From NCBI GenBank assembly GCA_030064755.1, contig JASJEH010000006.1, positions 1 through 53,965 on the forward strand: DNA of 53,965 nt, given 5' to 3'. The translations under genes and the position numbers were made by a program. The notes beneath the pieces were generated by a model that was not told the DNA's origin, did not search any database, and saw only the letters and a list, made by a program, of their open reading frames with translations. Below are positions 1-7,821 of the stretch, one piece after another. The stretch's first letter is position 1, and each line of letters begins with the position of its first letter. The DNA comes from Methyloceanibacter sp. Lineage in GTDB: Bacteria > Pseudomonadota > Alphaproteobacteria > Rhizobiales > Methyloligellaceae.

Positions 1-213
1 AGCGCAGACAAACAAGCGCTCAAGTAGGCCGCTAGGCCGATAGCGCAGACAAACAAGCGCTCAAGTAGGCCGCTAGGCCGATAGCGCAGACAAACAAGCG
101 CTCAAGTAGGCCGCTAGGCCGATAGCGCAGACAAACAAGCGCTCAAGTAGGCCGCTAGGCCGATAGCGCAAACAAACAAGTCCTCAAGGTGCGAAGCGGT
201 AGGACAAACAAGA
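1..213. repeat. 41-bp tandem repeat array, open at the left window edge
   Basis: Four consecutive, essentially identical 41-bp units start at 1, 42, 83 and 124. A fifth, diverged unit begins at 165 and fades out by about 213. The first base of the window is already inside the array, so the true copy number is unknown. Each unit can fold twice: AGCGC (unit bases 1-5) pairs with GCGCT (16-20) around a ten-base A-rich loop, and GGCC-GCTA-GGCC forms a second short stem. The units touch without spacers, so this is not a CRISPR. The same sequence recurs as a partial copy at 7756-7820, on the other side of the autotransporter genes. Confidence 0.9.
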
Positions 214-251
214 AGACCGGTAGCGCCATCAAGCTTGTTCTCTGACTCGTC

Positions 252-376
252 ATTGCCGGGCTTGACTTGAGCCTGCGCCCGGGCCGGCGAAGCCGGACCC
301 GGGTGGCAATCCATACCGCTGGCCTCTCCCTTGCGGTCTAGGTAACGGCGTGGATGCCCGGATCAAGTCCGGGCAT
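252..376. repeat. Composite palindromic element 1 (two hairpins, 43-base spacer)
   Basis: The first hairpin (252-310) has outer arms ATTGCC and GGCAAT enclosing a very stable GC-rich inner stem near 277-304. The second hairpin (354-376) has arms ATGCCCGG and CCGGGCAT. Exactly 43 bases lie between them, the same distance as in the element at 7640-7728. The first is flanked by cgtc and ccat, the second by tgg and gacg, so the element as a whole is roughly inverted-symmetric, like bacterial interspersed mosaic elements. Such intergenic palindromes are common in Hyphomicrobiales; their function is unknown. Confidence 0.8.
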
Positions 377-718
377 GACGGTGGAGATTGCGGTCCCGCG
401 CTCAAGCCGCGCGGTAGCGCAACAGCAAAATCCCCCCGTTGCCATTCTGCAACAGTCTAGAAAAAAGAAACAAATTCTGGGGAAAGGGCCGAGAAGGACA
501 ACGGTCTGTTCTGGCACGGACGAGACGGATTTCGGGTCCGGCTGCCAGCATTTCTGCGTTGAGTCAAGTGATTCGGCACGGACAAACCGTGCCGATTGGG
601 TACCGCCGGATCAGCGGCGGCGTACATGCGTGAGTGGCGGCGAAGGTGCCTATCGCAATCGATAACGGGATCTCCGGCGCTGAAATGAAAGAGCGGAACA
701 CCTCCAAGGAGGCAGCGC
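377..718. other. Non-coding leader region upstream of the first autotransporter
   Basis: No convincing gene is seen; the short open frames here overlap one another on both strands and have no recognisable product. The first ~40 bases resemble the sequence that follows the second hairpin of the 7640 element. The segment also holds a perfect inverted repeat at 573-595 (listed separately) and, at 701-705, a CCTCC that could pair with the Shine-Dalgarno sequence at 706-712. No confident sigma-70 promoter was identified. Confidence 0.5.
573..595. promoter_or_regulatory. Perfect 9-bp inverted repeat upstream of autotransporter 1
   Basis: The arms read CGGCACGG and CCGTGCCG around the five-base loop ACAAA, with one further T-A pair outside. 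It lies about 125 bases before the start codon. It could be an operator for a dimeric regulator or an RNA hairpin in the leader. There is no T tract after it, so it is not a typical terminator. The function is inferred only from symmetry and position. Confidence 0.35.
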
Positions 719-3487
719 ATGAACCCGAATACGAAGCGCAGATTTCTACGACCGATAGAGACGCGGCCAAACGAGAGGTGCGGGCTCGCGCCAGGTCTCA
801 CGTCCTCCTGGCGCCACGCGCCCCGGCGGCACCGGCCTCTCCGCCATAGCCTGCTCGTGTCTTGTTGCGCGCTGGCGCTGGGGCTCGCCGCGCCGTCTGT
901 GGCTTTGGGACAGGCAATGGTGGACTATTACTGGGAGGGCGATGACCCCAATGACGGCACCAACTGGTTTGTCGGGGAGAACTGGGACACCGGTATTGTT
1001 CCTGGCGTGGGCGCCGGGGTGCTCGAGGACGTTATCATCGATGACCCCAACGTCCTCAATCAGCCCGTCATCGATGGCAATGATCCCCTCTATGCGGATG
1101 TCGACCTGGGTAGCAACTTTGTCGACATCAACGCGGGGCACCTGACCATTCGGAACGCCGGGAAGCTATCGAACGTCTCCGGATTTATCGCGTCCAACTC
1201 TGGCGATAACGGCAGCGTCACGGTTACCGGGAGCGGCTCGACGTGGAAAAGCACCACCAACGTGGTTGTCGGCTTACTTGGTAGCGGCACACTCAATGTC
1301 GAAGCTGGCGGTAGGGTCTACAGCTCACGCGGATACATCGGGCATCGCCTTGGAAGCAACGGCAAGGCCACCATCACCGGTGAGGGCTCGGTCTGGACCA
1401 TTACGGAGAACTCTGGGTGGTCTGTCGCGCCCGAGCTTGATGTCGGCCGCGAAGGTACCGGCATCCTCAACATTGCGGAACGCGGCATGGTAAACGTCCA
1501 CAGTGAGTTGGGGCAGGACGGTATGGGTACTGTTACCGTCGCTTCCTTGCCTGGCTCCACCGGCACCGTCAATATCGGCGCGGCGCTGGGAGAGACGCCG
1601 GTGGCGCCGGGCACGCTGAAGGCTGCCGCAGTCAATTTCGGAGAGGGGGTAGGTGCACTGAACTTCAACCATACGGACGAGAGCGGCGATCACGAGTTCG
1701 CCCCGGGGATCTCGGGTGCTGGCGCGATTAATCACCTATCCGGCTTCACGAAGTTGATGGGCGACAGCACAAACTTTTCTGGCAGGACGACTGTCATGGG
1801 CGGTACGCTCTCGGTCGATAATGTGTTTGGCGGCGACGTCATGGTCAATGGTGGGAGGCTTGAAGGCATCGGCCAGATCGGCGGCCTCAACGTGAATCGC
1901 GGCACCTTCGCGCCGGGCAATTCCATCGGTACCATGACGGTAAATGGCAACCTCGCGCTAAGCGGAGCCGCCACGTTCGAAGTCGAGGTGGATGCCGCTG
2001 GCAACTCGGACAGGGTCATCGTGAACGGCACGGTCGACCTGACAGGGACAACGCTCACGGTCTTGGCCGAGGCGGGTACGTATGCGGACGAAACGAAGTA
2101 CACCATCATCGAGAATGACGGCACGGACGCGGTGTCGGGATCGTTCGGACAAGTGTCCGTGAACAGCGCTTTTCTGACGCCGTCTGTCGATTATGCGGGC
2201 GGTACCGGCAACGATGTGGTGCTCACGCTCGAGGGCGTCCCCTTCACGACCGCCGTCACAGGAGGCGGATCCTCCGGAAGCATCCCCTCAGGAACCGGTA
2301 CAGGGAATCAGCTCGCTGTCGCGCGGGCGCTGGACCAATTCCCCACGGACAACGCGCTCTTTGGCGCGATATTTAGGCTGACGAGCTTCGCCGAAGCCCG
2401 CGAGGCCTTCAATGCGCTATCGGGTGAGATCCATGCGAGCGTTGCGGGCACGCTTGTGGACGACAGTCGCTATCCGCGCGAGGCGGTCATGGGCCGCATG
2501 ATGCAGGCCGGGCATCAGGGTGGCGCGCTTGGGAATGGCGGCCCGCGGTCTACGGACCAAGTCGCTCAGCGACGAGCCGCTCAGTATAATGATGGGGCCA
2601 TGCGCCTGGGCGAAGCCTATGACGGCAAGTCGCTCGTGGAGATGCCTGCGGCCCAACCGCTGGCGTTCTGGACCCAAGCCTATGGCGCGTGGGGCACGTT
2701 CGATGGCGACGGCAATGCCGCGACAGCGGATCGCAATCTCGGCGGGTTCATCTCCGGCATGGATGCAAGGCTTGCGGGCACATGGCGCGTTGGCCTTGCG
2801 ACGGGCGCCTCCTTCTCCGATGTGAGCGTGGATGAGCGCTACAGCAGCGCCAACACGAGCACGTATCATCTGGGCGGCTATGTGGGCGGCGAGGTCTCAG
2901 GCCTCGCGCTCCGTGCCGGCGGACTTTGGGCCTGGAGCGAGATCGAGACCTCCCGCGCGGTGGCGTTCACAGGCTTTTTCGAACGTCAGAAGGCGGACTA
3001 TGACGCCGACACTGGGCAGCTCTTCGGCGAGATTGCCTATCCTACCCAAGCCGTGGGCATTGAAGTCGAACCGTTTGCCGGTCTGGCCTATGTCTCCGTC
3101 GAAACAGGCGGCTTCCGGGAGCGCGGCGGACCGGATGCGAGCTTGCGCAGTTCCGGCTTCGACCAAGACGTGGGCTACACGACCCTGGGCCTGCGCGCGG
3201 CAAAAACAATGATGTGGGGCGGCATGGCGGTCACGCCGCGTGTCGAGGCGGCCTGGCTGCACGCCTTTGACGACGTGACCCCGGACGCATCGCTCGCCTT
3301 CGCCACAACAGGCATCGGCTTCGACGTGGCGGGCGTGCCACTCGCGGAAGACTCAGCGCTGCTCGACGCCGGCCTCGACCTGGCGATCTCAGACCGCCTG
3401 TCAGCGGGCGTCTCGTATCAAGGTCAGTACGCGGACAGCGTCTCCGACAACGCCGTCAAAGGCCGCCTGACGTGGTTGTTTAACTAG
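719..3487 (+). CDS. Autotransporter (type Va secretion) with beta-helical passenger, 922 aa
   Basis: This is a surface or secreted protein of the classical autotransporter class. The N-terminus is unusual: about 43 mostly basic residues precede the hydrophobic core (about 44-60), and signal cleavage is likely after VALGQA (residue 66), so the signal sequence is extended. The passenger (about 67-530) is rich in Gly, Asn, Thr and Val, as in beta-helices, and contains the APGNSIGT motif typical of the family. The C-terminal barrel spans about 645-922 and ends in TWLFN. The start is fixed by a strong AAGGAGG at 706-712; no later Met would keep a signal peptide. The last 388 residues closely match the next gene. 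The passenger's function (adhesin, for example) cannot be read from sequence. Confidence 0.9.
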   Translation: MNPNTKRRFLRPIETRPNERCGLAPGLTSSWRHAPRRHRPLRHSLLVSCCALALGLAAPSVALGQAMVDYYWEGDDPNDGTNWFVGENWDTGIVPGVGAGVLEDVIIDDPNVLNQPVIDGNDPLYADVDLGSNFVDINAGHLTIRNAGKLSNVSGFIASNSGDNGSVTVTGSGSTWKSTTNVVVGLLGSGTLNVEAGGRVYSSRGYIGHRLGSNGKATITGEGSVWTITENSGWSVAPELDVGREGTGILNIAERGMVNVHSELGQDGMGTVTVASLPGSTGTVNIGAALGETPVAPGTLKAAAVNFGEGVGALNFNHTDESGDHEFAPGISGAGAINHLSGFTKLMGDSTNFSGRTTVMGGTLSVDNVFGGDVMVNGGRLEGIGQIGGLNVNRGTFAPGNSIGTMTVNGNLALSGAATFEVEVDAAGNSDRVIVNGTVDLTGTTLTVLAEAGTYADETKYTIIENDGTDAVSGSFGQVSVNSAFLTPSVDYAGGTGNDVVLTLEGVPFTTAVTGGGSSGSIPSGTGTGNQLAVARALDQFPTDNALFGAIFRLTSFAEAREAFNALSGEIHASVAGTLVDDSRYPREAVMGRMMQAGHQGGALGNGGPRSTDQVAQRRAAQYNDGAMRLGEAYDGKSLVEMPAAQPLAFWTQAYGAWGTFDGDGNAATADRNLGGFISGMDARLAGTWRVGLATGASFSDVSVDERYSSANTSTYHLGGYVGGEVSGLALRAGGLWAWSEIETSRAVAFTGFFERQKADYDADTGQLFGEIAYPTQAVGIEVEPFAGLAYVSVETGGFRERGGPDASLRSSGFDQDVGYTTLGLRAAKTMMWGGMAVTPRVEAAWLHAFDDVTPDASLAFATTGIGFDVAGVPLAEDSALLDAGLDLAISDRLSAGVSYQGQYADSVSDNAVKGRLTWLFN
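2321..3484 (+). repeat. Direct repeat, copy 1: shared linker and barrel coding region
   Basis: From the ARALDQFPT motif to the stop codon this segment encodes almost the same protein as 6303-7439. Differences are scattered substitutions plus a short indel in the linker (copy 1 has about nine extra residues). Sequence similarity drops sharply upstream, where the passengers differ. The pattern indicates duplication followed by barrel conservation or gene conversion. Confidence 0.88.
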
Positions 3488-3626
3488 TCAGACAACGTAT
3501 CCCGTCAAGCTTTGCCATCATTAAATCTTGCAGATGCAACGGCGAATCAGTGAGGGTCGTATGCTGAGAGACTAGGCGATTCACTTGGTGCGGCGCACTT
3601 AGGGACCACGGGGAAGAGGCGACACC

Positions 3627-6600
3627 ATGCGGCGGCGGCTCTTGCTGTCCACTTCGATGCTCGTGGGCGTGATGCTCGGCTATGGCCCACGGGCTCACGG
3701 ACAGCAGGTCTGCAATCCCAGCGGTACAGAGATCGTCTGCGACGGCGCCAGCATCGAAACACAAGACCTGACCGACCTTACCAACGCAACTATCACCACA
3801 CGGGATGGCTTCGAGGTCAAAACGGCCACGGGCAATGGCATCACGATTACCGGCGATGGACAGCTGTCCTACACAGATGAAAATGTCTCACCGGTTTTCG
3901 CCCCGTACATCGCTCTCTACGTCAACAACTCGGGCGACTATGGCGGCTCGCCCGGCAACGTGATGATCAACACGAATGGCGAGCTAAACGCCAATACCGG
4001 CCTCTACGTCTACAACCAGGCCAGCGGCGGTGCCTTCATCACGACGAACAACACAGTCTATGGCAATTATTACGGCATCCACGTCAAGAACTATGGGGGC
4101 GTCGCGGCAATTACCTCGACGGGCCCTGTCACGGGTGGCGATTACGGGATCAATCTGAAGCAGGATGGCAGCGGCGGCGCCGTGATTATAGCCCTCGGTG
4201 ACGTGACAGGCACTGACGATGTGGGCATTTACGCGCTCAACAATGCCGGCACATACCTGAGCATCAGCACGGGCAACGGCAGTACGGTGTCTGGGGGCAC
4301 CTACGGCATCCAAACGTTGAATTCCTCGGGCGACCTCTCGATCAGTACCGGCGCGGGATCGACGGTCGAGGGCGACTACGCAATCAAAGCGCAGAACTAT
4401 GGCGACGGATCCACAACGCTCAAGTTATCGGGCAATGCCTACGGATCTGGACAGGACTACTACGTGGTCTATGCGAGAAACTCCGGCACGGACTTGTCGG
4501 TCACGACCACTTCGGGGAGCACGATCAGCGGACGGCGCGCGCTCTATGCTCTGAATACCGGGAGTGGAAAACTCTCGGTATCAATTGGTGGCGAGATCAC
4601 GACCACAGGCTCTTCCGGTGGGTATGGTCTCTCAACCACGAACAGCGGCACGGAAACCGAGATCACCGTCGACGGCAGCATCTACGGCGGCGCTGGCGGA
4701 ATCTTCGCGGAACAGTCTGCGAGCGGCGTCATCAAAGTAGATGTGAACGGGTACGTTGGCGGCGGAGCCGCAGCGATCGCCGCAAGCTTTGACACGGGGC
4801 TTGATGGCACCAGCGTTGAAATCACCACCGGTGTGGGTAGCACCGTGAAAGCTGCGAGCGGCATCGTTGTCGGTGCGAACCCTCCATACGCGCCCAAGAA
4901 CGGCATCACGGTGATCGCGGACGGTACGGTCATCGGCGATGGTGGGCCGGGCTCAACTGCGGGTTGGGGAATCTACGCACGGAACAATGATTCGGGCGGC
5001 ACGGTAGAGATCATCACCGGGGCTCGATCCTCTGTTCAGGGCAACTACAACCCGGGCATCGGTGCGTCCAACTATGGCCCGGTGCATATCAGGGCCCTTG
5101 GCGCGGTCAGCAGCCAGGATTCCTATGCCGTTTACGCCTACAACTCTGGACCCAGTACGATCATTACAACCGGACTGGGCGACATTTCGGGTACGTCTGG
5201 AATCGTGGCCAGAAACAATGGTGGAGGCCGCATCGGAATTGAGAGCGGCGGCAAGGTCACGGGCACGTCCGGTCCTGCGATCCACGCTATTGCGTCGGAT
5301 GGTGCCGGTGTTATCGATATCACAACCGGCGGCCGCGTGAGCACCACGACCGGCAACGCCATCACCGCCTCTGCGTCTGGAGGCGACATTTCTGTTCGTG
5401 TTCGATCTCGATCGGTTGTCAGCGCCGCCCTGCCGGGCGGCACCTATGCAGTCCAGACCTCAGGCGGCCGCACGACCATGACGATCGCCGGCACCGTCGA
5501 GGGCGGGACTGGCGGTGCGGTTCAATTCGATCAGGGCACAGACTTCGCGAATACGCTCAAGCTGCACCCAGGCGCCAACGTTTCTGGGACAGTGTTCGCC
5601 GGTCCTGGTAGCGACGATACGCTTGAGTGGAGCGGACCAGGCTCAGGCACATTCGATCTCAATGATATCGACCGGGGGAATGGGACGCGGCAATACCGGA
5701 ACTTCGAGGCCTTCAACATCAAGAGCGGAGACTGGGAGTTTTCGGGCCGTACTTTGTCATCCTTCTCCGTCACCGGCGGCACGGTGTCCGGAGATGGCGT
5801 CTTTCGGAATATGACGGTCACCGGCGGCGCATTGAGGGGCACCGGGTCGTTTGACACGCTTGCTGTCCTGGGCGGCACGTTGGCGCCCGGCAACTCAATC
5901 GGCACGATACGCGTCAACCGTGGCCTCGCAGTACTCAATGGTGCGGTCTATGAAGTTGAAGTCGATGCGGATGGAAGCTCCGACAGGGTGATCGTCAAGG
6001 GTCCCGTCAATCTGACAGGGGCAACGCTGCGAGTGCTCGCGGAGAAAGGCGATTACAAACTCAGCACCGACTACGTCATTATCGACAACGACGGTAACGA
6101 TGCCATCCAGGGGCGCTTTGCGAAGATCGAGGACGAGCTCGCGTTTCTGAGACCGAGCGTTGACTATAGAGGCGGCGACGGAAACGACGTGGTGCTAACA
6201 CTCACGCGCGACCACGGCATCCACAACGGCGGCAGTAGCAGCAGTAGCACAGGCTTTGTCAGCTTCTGCTCCGTCGCCGAGACGACAAACCAATGTCACG
6301 TTGCGCGCGCCCTCGATCAGTTTCCCACGACGAACGAGCTGTTCCTCTCCGTCTTGTTTCAAACCGCCGCTGGCGCGCGCCAGGCCTTCGATGCGCTGTC
6401 GGGCGAGGTGCATGCCAGCGTGGCGGGCACGCTCGTGGACGACAGCCGCTACGCCCGCGAGGCGGTCATGGGCCGCATGATGCAGGCTGGCCACAAGGGC
6501 GGGGCCCTTGGGAATGGCGGCCCGCAAGTAGCTCATCAGTATGACGATGGAGCCATGCGCCTGGGCGAAGCCCATGACAGCAGTTCGCCTGTCAAGGTGC

Positions 6601-7442
6601 GGCAGTCCTCGCCGCTGGCTTTCTGGACCCAAGGCTATGGCGCCTGGGGCACGTTCGACGGAGACGGCAACGCGGCCACGGCTGACCGCAATCTCGGCGG
6701 CTTCATCTCGGGCATGGATGCGGATGTCGGAGGCGGTTGGCGCGTCGGCCTTGCGACGGGCGCATCCTTCTCCGATGTGAGTGTGGATGACCGCTATAGT
6801 AGTGCGAACACGCAGACCTATCATCTCGGCGGCTATGTGGGCGGCGAGGTCTCTGGCCTTGCGCTTCGTGCCGGCGGGCTCTGGGCGTGGAGCGAGATTG
6901 AGACCTCCCGTGCTGTGGCCTTCACAGGCTTCTTCGAACGTCAGAACGCGGACTATGATGCCGACACCGGCCAGCTCTTCGGCGAGATCGCGTACCCGGC
7001 GCAAATGGGCGGGATCGAGTTCGAACCGTTCGCCGGTCTCGCCTATGTCTCCGTCGAGACAGGCAGCTTCCGGGAGCGCGGCGGGCCGGACGCGAGCTTG
7101 CGCAGTTCCGGCTTCGACCAAGACGTGGGCTACACGACGGTGGGCCTCCGCGCGGCCAAGACCATGATGTGGGGCGGCATGGAAGTCACCCCGCGTATTG
7201 AGGCGGCCTGGCTGCACGCGTTCGATGACGTGACCCCGGATGCAAGCCTCGCCTTCGCCACAACAGGCATCGGCTTCGACGTGGCGGGCGTGCCGCTCGC
7301 GGAAGACTCCGTGCTTCTCGACGCGGGGCTCGACTTCTCCGTCACCAAGCGCCTGTCAGCGGGTGTGTCCTACTCCGGTCAGTATGCCGACACCGTGTCC
7401 GACAATGCCGTCAAAGGCCGTCTCACCTGGCTTTTTAATTAG
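3627..7442 (+). CDS. Autotransporter (type Va secretion) with long repetitive beta-helical passenger, 1271 aa
   Basis: A second autotransporter, 139 bases downstream of the first and on the same strand. A conventional signal peptide covers about 1-25 (cleavage near AHG-QQ). The passenger (about 26-870) consists of loosely repeated 35-40 residue units with patterns such as GSTVSGG followed by a Tyr and an Asn-rich turn, consistent with a long beta-helix. It has a Cys pair at 29 and 38 and another at 881 and 890; the first autotransporter has no equivalent of the second pair. APGNSIGT recurs before the linker. The barrel is about 995-1271 and also ends in TWLFN. The start is supported by GAAGAGG a few bases upstream. 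The ligand or role is unknown. Confidence 0.9.
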   Translation: MRRRLLLSTSMLVGVMLGYGPRAHGQQVCNPSGTEIVCDGASIETQDLTDLTNATITTRDGFEVKTATGNGITITGDGQLSYTDENVSPVFAPYIALYVNNSGDYGGSPGNVMINTNGELNANTGLYVYNQASGGAFITTNNTVYGNYYGIHVKNYGGVAAITSTGPVTGGDYGINLKQDGSGGAVIIALGDVTGTDDVGIYALNNAGTYLSISTGNGSTVSGGTYGIQTLNSSGDLSISTGAGSTVEGDYAIKAQNYGDGSTTLKLSGNAYGSGQDYYVVYARNSGTDLSVTTTSGSTISGRRALYALNTGSGKLSVSIGGEITTTGSSGGYGLSTTNSGTETEITVDGSIYGGAGGIFAEQSASGVIKVDVNGYVGGGAAAIAASFDTGLDGTSVEITTGVGSTVKAASGIVVGANPPYAPKNGITVIADGTVIGDGGPGSTAGWGIYARNNDSGGTVEIITGARSSVQGNYNPGIGASNYGPVHIRALGAVSSQDSYAVYAYNSGPSTIITTGLGDISGTSGIVARNNGGGRIGIESGGKVTGTSGPAIHAIASDGAGVIDITTGGRVSTTTGNAITASASGGDISVRVRSRSVVSAALPGGTYAVQTSGGRTTMTIAGTVEGGTGGAVQFDQGTDFANTLKLHPGANVSGTVFAGPGSDDTLEWSGPGSGTFDLNDIDRGNGTRQYRNFEAFNIKSGDWEFSGRTLSSFSVTGGTVSGDGVFRNMTVTGGALRGTGSFDTLAVLGGTLAPGNSIGTIRVNRGLAVLNGAVYEVEVDADGSSDRVIVKGPVNLTGATLRVLAEKGDYKLSTDYVIIDNDGNDAIQGRFAKIEDELAFLRPSVDYRGGDGNDVVLTLTRDHGIHNGGSSSSSTGFVSFCSVAETTNQCHVARALDQFPTTNELFLSVLFQTAAGARQAFDALSGEVHASVAGTLVDDSRYAREAVMGRMMQAGHKGGALGNGGPQVAHQYDDGAMRLGEAHDSSSPVKVRQSSPLAFWTQGYGAWGTFDGDGNAATADRNLGGFISGMDADVGGGWRVGLATGASFSDVSVDDRYSSANTQTYHLGGYVGGEVSGLALRAGGLWAWSEIETSRAVAFTGFFERQNADYDADTGQLFGEIAYPAQMGGIEFEPFAGLAYVSVETGSFRERGGPDASLRSSGFDQDVGYTTVGLRAAKTMMWGGMEVTPRIEAAWLHAFDDVTPDASLAFATTGIGFDVAGVPLAEDSVLLDAGLDFSVTKRLSAGVSYSGQYADTVSDNAVKGRLTWLFN
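6303..7439 (+). repeat. Direct repeat, copy 2: shared linker and barrel coding region
   Basis: This is the partner of 2321-3484. It starts at the ARALDQFPT motif (residue 893 of this protein) and runs to the stop codon. The two copies lie about 4 kb apart in direct orientation, so recombination between them could delete one passenger or make a chimera. Confidence 0.88.
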
Positions 7443-7472
7443 CGGCTACGTGCGTCTGTTCTCTAGATCGTC

Positions 7473-7592
7473 ATGCTCGGGCTTGACTTGAGCCTGCACC
7501 CGGGCCGGCGAAGCCGGACCCGGGTGAGCATCCATTAGGGAGTCTGCGGTGCAGGCAAGGCCCTAGTGGATTGCCGGAACAAGTCCGGGGGT
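7473..7592. repeat. Composite palindromic element 2 (two hairpins, 38-base spacer)
   Basis: The first hairpin (7473-7531) has outer arms ATGCTC and GAGCAT around the same inner GC-rich stem as the 252 element (CACCCGGGCCGGC pairing with GCCGG-A-CCCGGGTG, loop GAA). The outer arms differ from the 252 copy at several positions but remain complementary. The second hairpin (7570-7592) is degenerate. It lies 30 bases after the second autotransporter's stop, so the stable stem could also end its transcription, although no T tract follows. Confidence 0.75.
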
Positions 7593-7639
7593 GACAACTG
7601 AGTGTAAGGATAGGACATGCCTCAAAGCTCTGACTCGTC

Positions 7640-7820
7640 ATTGCCGGGCTTGACCCGGCAATCCATACCGTCGGCCTCTCAGGTGTCGCCGAAGCTACGG
7701 CCTGGATGCCCCGGTCGAGCCGGGGCATGACGACGCAAGAGATTGCGGCCCCGCTCTCAAGTAGGCCGCTAGGCCGGTAGCGCAAACAAACAAGCCCTCA
7801 AGTAGCCGCTAGGCGTTAGG
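7640..7820. repeat. Composite palindromic element 3 with a tail matching the 41-bp array
   Basis: Hairpin one (7640-7662) is ATTGCCGGG-cttga-CCCGGCAAT. Hairpin two (7706-7728) is ATGCCCCGG-tcgag-CCGGGGCAT. The spacer is 43 bases, as in element 1, and shares ccataccg and ggcctctc with it. The tail from 7756 repeats the 41-bp unit of the left-edge array almost exactly, followed by a shortened second copy ending near 7820. Together with element 2 this fills the gap between the second autotransporter and the glycosyltransferase genes; no gene is seen in that gap. Confidence 0.8.
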
Positions 7821-7821
7821 G

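Noticed and set aside
1-213. CRISPR-like look of regularly spaced repeats
   Set aside because: The 41-bp units are contiguous, with no unique spacers between them, and no cas genes are present.
354-665. Open frames of 60-130 codons before the first autotransporter
   Set aside because: They overlap each other on both strands, have no ribosome-binding site or recognisable product, and cover repeat sequence.
6195-7217. A 340-codon minus-strand frame opposite the second autotransporter barrel
   Set aside because: It is a high-GC shadow; similar but interrupted shadows exist opposite the first barrel, and the protein is a low-complexity Arg/Ala/Glu mix.
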